Source: Clostridiales bacterium (GTDB lineage Bacteria > Bacillota > Clostridia > Peptostreptococcales > Anaerovoracaceae). Taken from it: a stretch of 64,000 nucleotides of DNA. The DNA lies in contig SVCU01000003.1 of the NCBI GenBank assembly GCA_015058215.1, positions 62,001 to 126,000 on the forward strand, written 5' to 3'. The position numbers were made by a program, and so were the translations under genes. The notes under the pieces were generated by a model. It did no database searches. It saw only the letters and a list, made by a program, of their open reading frames with translations, and was not told the origin of the DNA. Positions 7,486 to 15,990 of the stretch are shown here, piece by piece. Each line of letters begins with the position of its first letter. Position 1 is the stretch's first letter.

Positions 7486-8100
7486 ATGGCACATGACCGC
7501 ATTGAAGACGTTCTGCAGAAACCGCTGAACGACGCTGTGATCCGCCCCGAAGACCTGCCCAATCTGGACCTTTACATGGACCAGATCATCACCCTCATCG
7601 AAAACGGCTACGCGCCCAACAAGCGCAGCGACAAAGAAAAGCTGCTGACCACCACCATGATCCACAACTACACCCGCGACGGGCTGATCAAACCGGTGAA
7701 GGGCAAGAAATATACGAGAGACCACATCCTGCAGATGCTGATGATCTACGCTCTGAAGGGTACCCTTTCCATCTCCGAGATCAAGCAGGTGATGCTGGCC
7801 ACCTATAAGGGCAAAGAAGCTGCCAACGTGGATATCCAGAACCTCTATGAGCGTTTCCTCCACATCAAGGAATGGGAACGGGAACAGGCTCTGGAGATCT
7901 GCCGTACCGCCCTGGGTCTGGAAGACGATGTGGACCCCAACGATCCGGAAGGCCGCGTGCTGGCCGTTCTGGGTGCGGCCTCCATGTCCATGTACTTCCA
8001 GCGCATCGCCCAGGCTCTGGTGGACGAATACTTTGAAGCACCTCCGGTGCCCAAGCCCCTGTTTGGCCCCAAGGAGCCCAGCCATGAGAAAAAAGACTGA
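7486..8100 (+). CDS. DUF1836 domain-containing protein
   Basis: A 204-residue soluble protein. The DUF1836 signature is clear: DLPNLDLYMDQIITLIE (about residues 24-40) and MIHNYTRDGLIKPVKGKKYTRDH around residues 57-79. The latter resembles a winged-helix/MerR-like DNA-binding region; the family is thought to be regulatory but has no assigned role. AAAGGAGG lies seven bases before the ATG. Its 3' end overlaps the metallopeptidase gene by 17 bases, so the two are translationally coupled. Confidence 0.85.
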   Translation: MAHDRIEDVLQKPLNDAVIRPEDLPNLDLYMDQIITLIENGYAPNKRSDKEKLLTTTMIHNYTRDGLIKPVKGKKYTRDHILQMLMIYALKGTLSISEIKQVMLATYKGKEAANVDIQNLYERFLHIKEWEREQALEICRTALGLEDDVDPNDPEGRVLAVLGAASMSMYFQRIAQALVDEYFEAPPVPKPLFGPKEPSHEKKD

Positions 8101-8728
8101 AGATAAAGGCGGCCGCCCGATTCCAAATTCGGCGGCCGCCCTTTCCTATCCCGCCGGGCCCGATCTCCCCTCCTACCGGCTGATCCGCAGCTACCGCCGC
8201 ACCATTTCCCTGGAAGTGACCCCAAACCTTGAGATCATCGTCCGGGCTCCCCGCTTCGCCTCCAAGGCTTCCATCGATGCCTTTGTGGCAAGCCGCCGGG
8301 ACTGGATCCGGAAGGCTCTGGAAAGGCAGAAAAACCGCCCGCAGAGGCCCGAACTCACCCCGGAGGAGCTCCGCATCCTCAAAGAAAAAGCCCGGCTCTA
8401 TCTGCCGGAAAAGGTAGCCCATTACGCAGGTCTCATGGGCCTCACTCCCGAAAACGGTCCCCTCTACCCCACCGGTCTGAAGATCACTTCCGCAAAGACC
8501 CGCTGGGGCAGCTGCAGCCCGAAAAACAGCCTCTGCTTCTCCTGCCGCCTGATGCAGTACCCGGAAGCGGCCATCGATTACGTGATCGTCCACGAGCTGG
8601 CCCACATTTACCACAAGAACCACGGGCCCGCTTTCTACAAATGCGTGGAAACTTACCTGCCGGATTACAAAGCCCGCCGCTCCCTTTTGAAAGAACCGCG
8701 CTCCTGCCCGCAGGACACTGAAATTTGA
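8084..8728 (+). CDS. YgjP-like (DUF45/M48-type) zinc metallopeptidase domain protein
   Basis: A 214-residue protein. The ATG at 8084, with AAGGAG seven bases upstream inside the preceding gene, is the only good start. The core has TRWGSC (residues 139-144) and the zinc motif HELAH (170-174) with a third ligand at H180 (KNHGPAFY), as in YgjP/SprT-like domains. The natural substrate of the family is unclear. Residues 8-20 are encoded by a GC-rich palindrome (8105-8144) and are probably not part of the fold, which begins around YRLIRSYRRT (31-40). It overlaps the DUF1836 gene. Confidence 0.85.
   Translation: MRKKTEDKGGRPIPNSAAALSYPAGPDLPSYRLIRSYRRTISLEVTPNLEIIVRAPRFASKASIDAFVASRRDWIRKALERQKNRPQRPELTPEELRILKEKARLYLPEKVAHYAGLMGLTPENGPLYPTGLKITSAKTRWGSCSPKNSLCFSCRLMQYPEAAIDYVIVHELAHIYHKNHGPAFYKCVETYLPDYKARRSLLKEPRSCPQDTEI
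8105..8144. repeat. GGCGGCCGCC hairpin inside the metallopeptidase N-terminus
   Basis: GGCGGCCGCC at 8108-8117 and again at 8131-8140, flanked by AAA and CTTT, forms a very stable stem just after the DUF1836 stop and within the first codons of the next gene. Similar GGGCGGCC hairpins occur at 59911-59945 and in the 46190 and 55500 spacers, where they lie between genes. Confidence 0.55.
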
Positions 8729-8763
8729 GGCGCTAAGCCCTGCCCAGCGCAGCGTCAAAAACA

Positions 8764-8792
8764 TTGCTTTTGCCCTATTTTTATGGCATAAT
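8764..8792 (+). promoter_or_regulatory. fic promoter
   Basis: TTGCTT (8764-8769), 17 bases, CATAAT (8787-8792), 31 bases before the start codon. Confidence 0.5.
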
Positions 8793-8823
8793 AATACTAA
8801 ATTTACCGCATTCGGAGGTACTT

Positions 8824-9429
8824 ATGGCACTGGAAAATAAATTAGGGATCACAAGTTCTTCCGAACTGGCCAGAGAGGAAGAACGTATCAGCAAGAAAAA
8901 GGCTTTGGAGCTTTTTGAATCCGGCATGTTAGATCAATTGGAGCCCGGATCTTTCTCTGCGCTGAAAGAGATCCACAGATATCTTTTTGAAGAACTCTAC
9001 GATTTTGCCGGTCAGCTGCGAACGGTCAATCTCGCAAAGGGCAATTTCCGTTTTGCGCCGGTGATGTATCTTGACACCGCCATTGGAAACATTGAAAAAA
9101 TGCCCCAGTCCACCTTCGAAGAAATCATTGAAAAATATGTGGAAATGAATATCGCCCATCCCTTCCGCGAAGGAAACGGACGCAGTGCCCGTATTTGGCT
9201 GGACTTGATCCTCAAGGCAGAATTACAGAAAGTCATCGACTGGAGTCTGGTTGATAAAGAAGATTATCTTCTTGCCATGGAGCGGAGCCCCATCCGTGAC
9301 ATCGAAATCAAGCACATTTTACGTGCCGCTTTGACAGATGCTATCGACAGCCGCGAGGTCTACATGAAAGGAATTGACCATAGTTACTACTACGAAGGTT
9401 ATTCCACTTTCAAAACAGAAGAATTATAA
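8824..9429 (+). CDS. Fic-family AMP-transferase with C-terminal self-inhibitory motif
   Basis: A 201-residue Fic protein. The catalytic loop [12 protein letters not shown] (residues 112-123) matches HxFx(D/E)GNGRxxR with catalytic H112. Family enzymes transfer AMP from ATP to protein hydroxyls. The C-terminus has S-Y-Y-Y-E-G (187-192), matching the inhibitory (S/T)xxxE(G/N) helix of class III Fic proteins such as the Neisseria enzyme, in which the Glu blocks ATP binding and oligomer state controls activity. No antitoxin gene is adjacent, consistent with built-in inhibition. GGAGG lies five bases before the ATG. It is monocistronic. The target is unknown. Confidence 0.9.
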   Translation: MALENKLGITSSSELAREEERISKKKALELFESGMLDQLEPGSFSALKEIHRYLFEELYDFAGQLRTVNLAKGNFRFAPVMYLDTAIGNIEKMPQSTFEEIIEKYVEMNIAHPFREGNGRSARIWLDLILKAELQKVIDWSLVDKEDYLLAMERSPIRDIEIKHILRAALTDAIDSREVYMKGIDHSYYYEGYSTFKTEEL

Positions 9430-9435
9430 AAAAGC

Positions 9436-9467
9436 CCCCGTAACGCCGACAGGCGAAACGGGGTTTT
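9436..9467 (+). terminator. fic terminator
   Basis: CCCCGT-aa-CGCC (9436-9447) pairs with GGCG-aa-ACGGGG (9452-9463), followed by TTTT. Confidence 0.7.
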
Positions 9468-9504
9468 CTATTGATTACAACCCGAGCAACGGCCTTTGCC
9501 ACCT

Positions 9505-10773
9505 CTATTCCAGGAAGTGCGGACCGCGCCAGCCTGCGCGGGACTTCAGGCGCGGATCCACAGGTCCTCTGTCATGGCCGCTGACCGCCAGAGCGCAGAC
9601 TGCATCCCCCAGGGTATTCACCAGACTTCTGCCCATATCCAGCACCACTTCGATGCCCATGACCAGGGCAATGCCCTCCAGGGGAAGGCCGATGGACTGC
9701 AGCACCATGCCCAGCATCACCGTACCGGCAGCCGGGATACCCGCCGTTCCGACAGAAGCCACCGTCACCACCAGAACCACAACGATCTGCTGCAGCAGGT
9801 CCAGCTCCAGGCCGTAGAGACCGGCCACGAACACGGCGGAAACGCTCTGGAAAATGGCCGTCCCGTCCATATTGATGGTAGCTCCCAGGGGCAGAACAAA
9901 ACCGCGGATGCTGTGGGAAACGCCCAGCAGTTTCAATCCGTGAGAGGTAAAAGGAATGGTGGCGGAGCTGCTTCCCGTGGTGGTGGCCACCATCATGGCC
10001 TCCGCCATGGCCCGAAGAAACGTAGGAATCTTCACCTGGCAGGCCAGGATCACCGGCACGTAGACCAGAACGATGTGGATCAGGCAGCCCAGGAACACGC
10101 CGGCCGCAAGGCGCAGCAGGGGTTCCAGCGTGGCAGTACCGGTTTCCGCCACCGCAGCGGTCATGAGGGCGAACACGCCGACAGGTGCGAACCGCATGAT
10201 GGCGGTGACCACGTTCTGCAGGGCCAGGAATCCGTCATGGAAAAACTCTGCCAGCCGTTCTTTATGATCCCCCAGCATCAGGATGCCGCCGCCCAGGCAC
10301 AGGGAGAAGATCACCACCTGGATCAGGTTGCCGCTGGCCATGGCAGCGATGGGATTATCGGGCACCAGGCCCAGAATAGCCTCCCAAAAGTTGGGGATCG
10401 CCACCGTTACCGGATCGGCAGCTACTGCTGCCGCCGGGGTCAGCGCCGTGTGGCTCACGTCCACAAGATCAGCGGAAAGGATCCCGATGCAGGCCGCCAG
10501 CACCGTTGTGGCTAAGTAAAAGACGATCACCTTTCTCCCCAGCTTTCCCAGGGCGGTGACGCTTTCCATGCCGGAAACGCCCGCCACGATGGAGAAAATC
10601 TCCAGGGGGATCACGATCATCTTGATGAATTTCAGAAACAGGGTCCCCATGGGTTTGATCCACTCCGTGACGATGTGCGGGGTCTGCTGCAGCAAAAGTC
10701 CGGCGGCAATGCCCAGGATCAGACCTGCCAAAACCCAGAGGGGCCGGTACATTTCTCGTTTGATTCGATGCAA
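9505..10773 (-). CDS. Dicarboxylate/amino-acid:cation symporter (DAACS family)
   Basis: A 422-residue membrane transporter of the GltP/GltT/SstT type, taking up glutamate, aspartate, C4-dicarboxylates or serine with Na+ or H+. Visible are eight or so hydrophobic segments, the serine-rich hairpin TTTGSSSATIPFT (about residues 265-277), the cation-binding NMDGT (about 302-306), and a second hairpin region VASVGTAGIPAAG. The usual N-x-x-G-D of the last helix appears as NTLGD. The start is probably TTG at 10773, with AGGAGG eight bases upstream; ATG at 10752 is an alternative. The C-terminal 25 residues are polar. Substrate not determined. Confidence 0.88.
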   Translation of the reverse strand: MHRIKREMYRPLWVLAGLILGIAAGLLLQQTPHIVTEWIKPMGTLFLKFIKMIVIPLEIFSIVAGVSGMESVTALGKLGRKVIVFYLATTVLAACIGILSADLVDVSHTALTPAAAVAADPVTVAIPNFWEAILGLVPDNPIAAMASGNLIQVVIFSLCLGGGILMLGDHKERLAEFFHDGFLALQNVVTAIMRFAPVGVFALMTAAVAETGTATLEPLLRLAAGVFLGCLIHIVLVYVPVILACQVKIPTFLRAMAEAMMVATTTGSSSATIPFTSHGLKLLGVSHSIRGFVLPLGATINMDGTAIFQSVSAVFVAGLYGLELDLLQQIVVVLVVTVASVGTAGIPAAGTVMLGMVLQSIGLPLEGIALVMGIEVVLDMGRSLVNTLGDAVCALAVSGHDRGPVDPRLKSRAGWRGPHFLE

Positions 10774-10788
10774 TCAGGGTCCCTCCTT

Positions 10789-10854
10789 TTACTCTATGAT
10801 ATACGCTTTCAGGATCTCTTCGGCATAGTCGAACACATGGATCTCGCGTTTCAA
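10789..10854 (-). pseudogene. Remnant of a flavin-reductase-like gene (first 21 codons)
   Basis: A TTG at 10854, with AAGGAG eight bases upstream, opens a 21-codon frame reading KREIHVFDYAEEILKAYIIE before TAA. The stretch resembles the extreme N-terminus of DIM6/NTAB flavin reductases of Clostridia (K-E-I-x-V-F-D-Y-A-x-E-I-L-K-A), which should continue with KGVLLTTK; here it stops. The rest of the gene is absent between here and the symporter. I read it as the 5' stub of a deleted gene, possibly now serving as a leader for the symporter. Confidence 0.45.
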
Positions 10855-10899
10855 TTCCCAATCTCCTTCTGCACCGGCCGCAGGGGCCGATTTTTACAA

Positions 10900-10932
10900 A
10901 AAGCCGGCCAAAGAAGGTCTTTGGCCGGCTTT
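10900..10932. terminator. pur operon terminator (bidirectional)
   Basis: AAAGCCGGCCAAAGA pairs with TCTTTGGCCGGCTTT around a three-base loop, 13 bases past the purL stop. A-runs and T-runs flank it on both sides. Confidence 0.85.
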
Positions 10933-10945
10933 CACAATGCGGGTT

Positions 10946-13900
10946 CTACTTGAAGTAACGAACGGCGCTTTCAAACATACGGTTGTCTTTTTCGCCGGGA
11001 ACGTTCTTGTACAGATTGTTCTCGTAGCGTTCGGAATGGCACATCTTACCGAAGACTCTGCCATCGGGAGAGGTGATGCCTTCCACGGCCCAGATGGAGC
11101 CGTTGGGGTTGAACTGCACATCCATGGAGGGCTTGCCGGACAGGTCAACGTACTGGGTGGCCAGCTGACCATTGTCTGCCAGTTCCTTCAGGAAGCCTTC
11201 GGGGCACAGGAAGCGACCTTCGCCGTGGGATACGGCAACGGTGTGGATGTCGCCCACTTCGCAGCCTGCCAGCCAGGGAGACTTGACGGAAGCCACTCTG
11301 GTCTGCACCAGCTTGGACTGGTGACGGCCGATGACGTTGAAGGTCAGGGTGGGTGCATCTTCGCTGGGTTCGGTGATTCTGCCGTAGGGTACCAGGCCCA
11401 GCTTGATCAGTGCCTGGAAGCCGTTGCAGATACCGGCCATCAGACCGTCTCTGTTCTGCAGCAGATCGTGGATGGCATCGGTGAGGCTTGCTTCACGGAA
11501 GAATGCATTGATGAACTTACCGGAACCGTCGGGTTCGTCACCGCCGGAGAAGCCGCCGGGCAGGAAAACGATCTGGGATTCCCTGATCTGCTTGGCGATC
11601 TTTTCCACAGACTGTGCGATGCCTTCTGCGCTCAGGTTGTTGATGACGGTGATGATGGGTTCTGCGCCGGCCCGTTCGAAGACGCGGGCGGTGTCGTATT
11701 CGCAGTTGGTACCGGGGAATACGGGCAGCAGCACTCTGGGTCTTGCGATGACGGGTGCGGGCTTATGCAGGTTCCGTTCGGTCCAGACGATTTCGGGAGC
11801 TTCGCCCTTGGCTGCGGGGATGTTGCAGGGGAATACGGATTCCAGCTTGTTTTCATAAGCTTCTTCGATGTCTGCCATGGCTACGGATTCGCAGCGGAAT
11901 GCAATTTCGTAAGCTTCAGTGGTGACACCCAGCATCTTGCAGTTCCAGGCTTCTTCGGGAGTGCGGGCTGCAGCGGTGATGGCTGCGTCTTCGTCCTTCA
12001 GTTCTACGATGAAGCTGCCATACTTGTTGCTGAAGATATCATCGGGCAGAATATCGTTTGCGAAAGCAAAACCAATGCCATTGCCCATGGCCATCTTCAG
12101 GATACCTTCTGCCACACCGCCGGTGCTGAGAGCCCAGACGCTGAGGGCCTTCTTTTCGGCGATCAGCTTTTCGATGCGGGCCAGAACGGCCAGCAGGCCT
12201 TCCTTGCTGGGAATGCCGTCTTCTGCGTAGTCGGGAGTGATCAGTGCCACGCGGCTGCCGGCCTTCTTGAATTCGGGGGAAACCACCAGATCAGCCTTGG
12301 ATACGGAAACCGCAAAGGATACCAGGGTGGGAGGTACGTTCAGCTGTTCGAAGCTGCCGCTCATGGAGTCCTTACCGCCGATGGCGCCTACGCCCAGATC
12401 CAGCTGTGCGTCCAGAGCACCCAGCAGAGAGGAGAAGGGCTTGCCCCACTTGGAGGGGTTGGTGCCCAGCTTTTCGAAGTATTCCTGCAGGGTCAGCCAG
12501 CAGTTCTTCATGGTACCGCCGGCAGCGATGACCTTGGAAACGGATTCCACAACGGCCAGGTAAGCACCTACGTACTGGTTTTCGGAAGCCAGGTAGGGGT
12601 TATAGCCATAGCCCATGATGGAGCAGGTATCGGTGAGGCCGTTTTCCACGGAGATCTTGGCTGCCATCGCCTGTGCAGGGGTTCTCTGGTTCTTGCCGCC
12701 GAAGGGCATCAGAACGGTACCGGAACCGATGGTGGAGTCGAACCGTTCGGAGAGACCGCGCTTGGAGCAGATGTTCAGGTCGCCGGCCAGGTTCACCAGC
12801 TTTTCCTTCAGGGTGCTGCCGGGGAATTCTCTCTTATAGATGCCGCCCTTCAGAGCGTTTACTTCGGTCTTCTTGGGAGCGCCGTTGGAATCCAGGAATG
12901 CTCTGGACAGGTCAACGATTCTCTTGCCTCTCCAGTCCATGGTCAGTCTGGGCTCAGCCTGTACTTCGGCAACGGGGGTTGCTTCCAGGTTTTCTTCATG
13001 AGCCAGTTCCAGGAAACGGGCTACATCCTTGGGATCCAGAACAACGGCCATACGTTCCTGAGATTCGGAGATGGCGAGTTCGGTACCGTCCAGACCTTCG
13101 TACTTCTTGGGTACGCGATCCAGATGGATGGACAGGCCAGCGGCCAGTTCGCCGATGGCAACGGAAACGCCGCCGGCACCGAAGTCGTTGCAGCGCTTGA
13201 TCATGCTGGAGGCTTCTTCCTTGCGGAACAGTCTCTGCAGCTTTCTTTCTTCGGGAGGATTGCCCTTCTGGACTTCTGCGCCGCATTCTTCCAGGGAGGA
13301 CAGCTTGTGAGACTTGGAGGAGCCGGTGGCACCGCCAACGCCGTCACGGCCGGTGCGGCCGCCCAGCAGAACGATGATGTCGCCGGGAGCAGGAACTTCG
13401 CGGCGCACGTGAGATGCAGGTGCAGCACCTACAACAGCACCGATTTCCATTCTCTTGGCAGCATAGCCGGGATGGTAGAGTTCATCTACCAGGCCGGTGG
13501 CCAGACCGATCTGGTTGCCGTAGGAGGAATACCCTGCAGCAGCGGTGGTGACCAGCTTTCTCTGGGGCAGCTTGCCTTCCATGGTCTCAGCCAGGGAAAC
13601 GGTGGGATCGGCTGCGCCGGTCACACGCATGGCCTGGTATACGTAGCCACGGCCGGACAGGGGGTCACGGATGGCGCCGCCCAGGCAGGTGGCAGCACCG
13701 CCGAAGGGTTCGATTTCGGTGGGATGGTTGTGGGTTTCGTTCTTGAAGAGGAACAGCCAATCCTGTTCTTCCCCATCTACGTCCACCTTCACCTTTACGG
13801 TGCAGGCATTGATTTCTTCGGATTCGTCCATGGTGGTCAGGGTGCCGGTGTGCTTCAGGTACTTGGCGCCGATGGTGGCGATATCCATCAGGCACATGGG

Positions 13901-14680
13901 CTTATGTTCGCGGCCCAGTTCCTTGCGCAGATCCACATAGCGGTTGTAACCGGCTTCCACTCTGGGGTCGGAGATCTGGATGTTTTCCAGGTTGGTACCG
14001 AAGGTGGTGTGTCTGCAGTGGTCGGACCAGTAGGTGTCGATCATGCGCAGTTCGGTGAGGCTGGGGTTTCTCTTTTCGCCGCGGAAGTATTCCTGTGCGA
14101 AGGTGATATCCGCCTGGTCCATAGCCAGACCGAAGTCCTTGATCATGTCTGCCAGACCAGCCTGATCCAGGTCGATGAAGCCTTCCAGGATCATCACATC
14201 GTCGGGAGTGGGATAGACGGTCTTCAGGGTTTCGGGCAGTTCCTGAGAAGCTTCACGGCTTTCCACAGGGTTGATGACGTACTTTTTAACGGCTTCCACA
14301 TCTTCAGCGGAGAGGTTGCCGTACAGAGCGTAGACCTTGGCGGACTTTACAACGGGACGTTCGCCGCCGGCCACGAACTGGATGCACTGTGCGCAGGAAT
14401 CTGCACGCTGGTCGAACTGACCGGGCAGGTATTCCACAGCGAACACTGCGTTTGCGTCTGCGGGAAGTTCGGTGGTCACACGGTCCACCTGGGGTTCTGC
14501 GAATACGATGTTCTTGCAGCGTTCCAGGACATCTGCGTCCAGATCTTCCACATCATAGCGGTTGAACATCCGCAGATCCTGAAGGCTTTCGATGCCCAGG
14601 AAGCCGATCAGGTCTTTCTTCAGTGCGGCTGCTTCCTGTGCAAATGCTTCTTTCTTTTCTACATACAGTCTGTAAACCAT
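10946..14680 (-). CDS. purL: Phosphoribosylformylglycinamidine synthase, long fused form
   Basis: A 1244-residue single-chain enzyme that converts FGAR, glutamine and ATP to FGAM. It combines an N-terminal region, two AIRS-like ATP-binding units (TYWSDHCRHTTFGTN about residue 219; NETHNHPTEIEPFGGAATC about 310; GKDSMSG in the second unit) and a C-terminal class I glutaminase. The glutaminase has the nucleophile in MAGICNGFQ and later SHGEGRF and CHSERYE. This replaces the separate PurL/PurQ/PurS of Bacillus. GGAGG precedes the ATG. It is the last gene of the pur operon, 25 bases after purD. Confidence 0.97.
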   Translation of the reverse strand: MVYRLYVEKKEAFAQEAAALKKDLIGFLGIESLQDLRMFNRYDVEDLDADVLERCKNIVFAEPQVDRVTTELPADANAVFAVEYLPGQFDQRADSCAQCIQFVAGGERPVVKSAKVYALYGNLSAEDVEAVKKYVINPVESREASQELPETLKTVYPTPDDVMILEGFIDLDQAGLADMIKDFGLAMDQADITFAQEYFRGEKRNPSLTELRMIDTYWSDHCRHTTFGTNLENIQISDPRVEAGYNRYVDLRKELGREHKPMCLMDIATIGAKYLKHTGTLTTMDESEEINACTVKVKVDVDGEEQDWLFLFKNETHNHPTEIEPFGGAATCLGGAIRDPLSGRGYVYQAMRVTGAADPTVSLAETMEGKLPQRKLVTTAAAGYSSYGNQIGLATGLVDELYHPGYAAKRMEIGAVVGAAPASHVRREVPAPGDIIVLLGGRTGRDGVGGATGSSKSHKLSSLEECGAEVQKGNPPEERKLQRLFRKEEASSMIKRCNDFGAGGVSVAIGELAAGLSIHLDRVPKKYEGLDGTELAISESQERMAVVLDPKDVARFLELAHEENLEATPVAEVQAEPRLTMDWRGKRIVDLSRAFLDSNGAPKKTEVNALKGGIYKREFPGSTLKEKLVNLAGDLNICSKRGLSERFDSTIGSGTVLMPFGGKNQRTPAQAMAAKISVENGLTDTCSIMGYGYNPYLASENQYVGAYLAVVESVSKVIAAGGTMKNCWLTLQEYFEKLGTNPSKWGKPFSSLLGALDAQLDLGVGAIGGKDSMSGSFEQLNVPPTLVSFAVSVSKADLVVSPEFKKAGSRVALITPDYAEDGIPSKEGLLAVLARIEKLIAEKKALSVWALSTGGVAEGILKMAMGNGIGFAFANDILPDDIFSNKYGSFIVELKDEDAAITAAARTPEEAWNCKMLGVTTEAYEIAFRCESVAMADIEEAYENKLESVFPCNIPAAKGEAPEIVWTERNLHKPAPVIARPRVLLPVFPGTNCEYDTARVFERAGAEPIITVINNLSAEGIAQSVEKIAKQIRESQIVFLPGGFSGGDEPDGSGKFINAFFREASLTDAIHDLLQNRDGLMAGICNGFQALIKLGLVPYGRITEPSEDAPTLTFNVIGRHQSKLVQTRVASVKSPWLAGCEVGDIHTVAVSHGEGRFLCPEGFLKELADNGQLATQYVDLSGKPSMDVQFNPNGSIWAVEGITSPDGRVFGKMCHSERYENNLYKNVPGEKDNRMFESAVRYFK

Positions 14681-14705
14681 TTGTTCCTCCTTGAGTGTCT
14701 GCGGT

Positions 14706-15974
14706 TTATTTCAGTGCGTTGAGGGCTCTTACGCCGATGTCCGTACGGAAGTGGACACCGTCGAACTTGATGTTCTTGGCTGCGGCATACGCCTTTTCAC
14801 GGGCTTCGGTGAGGTCGGATCCAATGGCGGTAACGCCCAGCACACGGCCGCCGGAGGTGACGATCTTGCCGTCAGCCAGCTTGGTGCCCGCATGGTATAC
14901 GATGGCGTCCGCAGTGTCACCGAAGGTGATTTCAATGCCGGTGGGATACTTTTCGGGATAACCGCCGGAAGCCAGAACCACGCAGCAGGCGGCACCGTCG
15001 TGCCATTCCACGTTGATCTGATCCAGAGTGCCATCATGAACTGCCTTCATGATGGTGAAGAGGTCGGTCTTCAGCAGAGGCAGCACAACCTGGGTTTCGG
15101 GATCGCCGAAACGGCAGTTGTATTCAATGACCTTGGGGCCCTTGGGAGTCAGCATCAGGCCGAAGTAGAGGCAGCCCTTGAAGGTGCGGCCTTCGGCATT
15201 CATGGCTTCGATGGTGGGCAGGAAGATGGTCTTCATGCATTCATCGGCGATTTCCTTGGTGTAATAGGGGTTGGGTGCCACGGTACCCATACCGCCGGTG
15301 TTGAGACCCTTATCACCGTCCAGGGCGCGCTTGTGGTCCATGGAGGAGACCATGGGAACCACGGTCTTGCCGTCGGTGAAGGCCAGTACGGAGACTTCGG
15401 GGCCGGTGAGGAATTCTTCGGCTACCACACGGCTGCCGCTTTCGCCGAAGGCCTTGTCTTCCATCAGGGTCTTGACTGCCTGCAGGGCATCTTCCTTGGT
15501 TTCGGGAATGATAACGCCCTTGCCCAGTGCCAGGCCGTCAGCCTTCAGCACCAGGGGGAATTCGGTGGCTGCTTCCACATAGGCTCTGGCCTCTTCCGCG
15601 GTGGTGAAGACCTGGTGGCCTGCGGTGGGGATGTTGTACTTCTTCATCAGGTCTTTGGAGAAGACCTTGCTGCCTTCGATGATAGCAGCCTTTTTATCGG
15701 GACCGAAGCAGGGAATGCCGGCTGCTTCCAGCAGGTCCACAGCACCCAGTACCAGGGGATCGTCGGGGGCGACCACGCAGAAGTCGATCTTTTCTTCCAC
15801 TGCGAAGTCGCGAATCTTTTCGATTTCCTTGGCACCGATGGCCACGCAGACCGCATCCTGTGCGATACCGCCGTTGCCGGGTGCGGCATAGATCTTGGTG
15901 ATCTCTTTGTTTTCGGCCAGTTTCTTAATGATGGCGTGTTCTCTGCCGCCACCGCCTACTACAAGAACTTTCAT
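14706..15974 (-). CDS. purD: Phosphoribosylamine-glycine ligase (GAR synthetase)
   Basis: A 422-residue ATP-grasp enzyme that joins glycine to phosphoribosylamine. The start is the ATG at 15974 (MKVLVVGGGGREHA), with AAAGGAG five bases upstream; the longer open frame only runs into the preceding gene. Visible are the N-terminal glycine loop, VLKADGLALGKGV (ATP-grasp, about residue 141), and the conserved LNTGGMGTVAPNPY and YNCRFGDPETQ segments. Length is normal. It lies 16 bases after the formyltransferase gene and 25 before purL. Confidence 0.97.
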   Translation of the reverse strand: MKVLVVGGGGREHAIIKKLAENKEITKIYAAPGNGGIAQDAVCVAIGAKEIEKIRDFAVEEKIDFCVVAPDDPLVLGAVDLLEAAGIPCFGPDKKAAIIEGSKVFSKDLMKKYNIPTAGHQVFTTAEEARAYVEAATEFPLVLKADGLALGKGVIIPETKEDALQAVKTLMEDKAFGESGSRVVAEEFLTGPEVSVLAFTDGKTVVPMVSSMDHKRALDGDKGLNTGGMGTVAPNPYYTKEIADECMKTIFLPTIEAMNAEGRTFKGCLYFGLMLTPKGPKVIEYNCRFGDPETQVVLPLLKTDLFTIMKAVHDGTLDQINVEWHDGAACCVVLASGGYPEKYPTGIEITFGDTADAIVYHAGTKLADGKIVTSGGRVLGVTAIGSDLTEAREKAYAAAKNIKFDGVHFRTDIGVRALNALK

Positions 15975-15990
15975 GGGTTCTCCTTTCCGA

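Noticed and set aside
8824..9429. A Fic/antitoxin two-gene module
   Set aside because: No small antitoxin ORF lies next to the gene; the inhibitory motif is inside the same protein.
10937..14722. A 1261-codon open frame on the plus strand
   Set aside because: It is exactly antisense to purL, whose motifs are complete. The long antisense frame follows from biased codon use in a GC-rich gene and has no ribosome site or family match.
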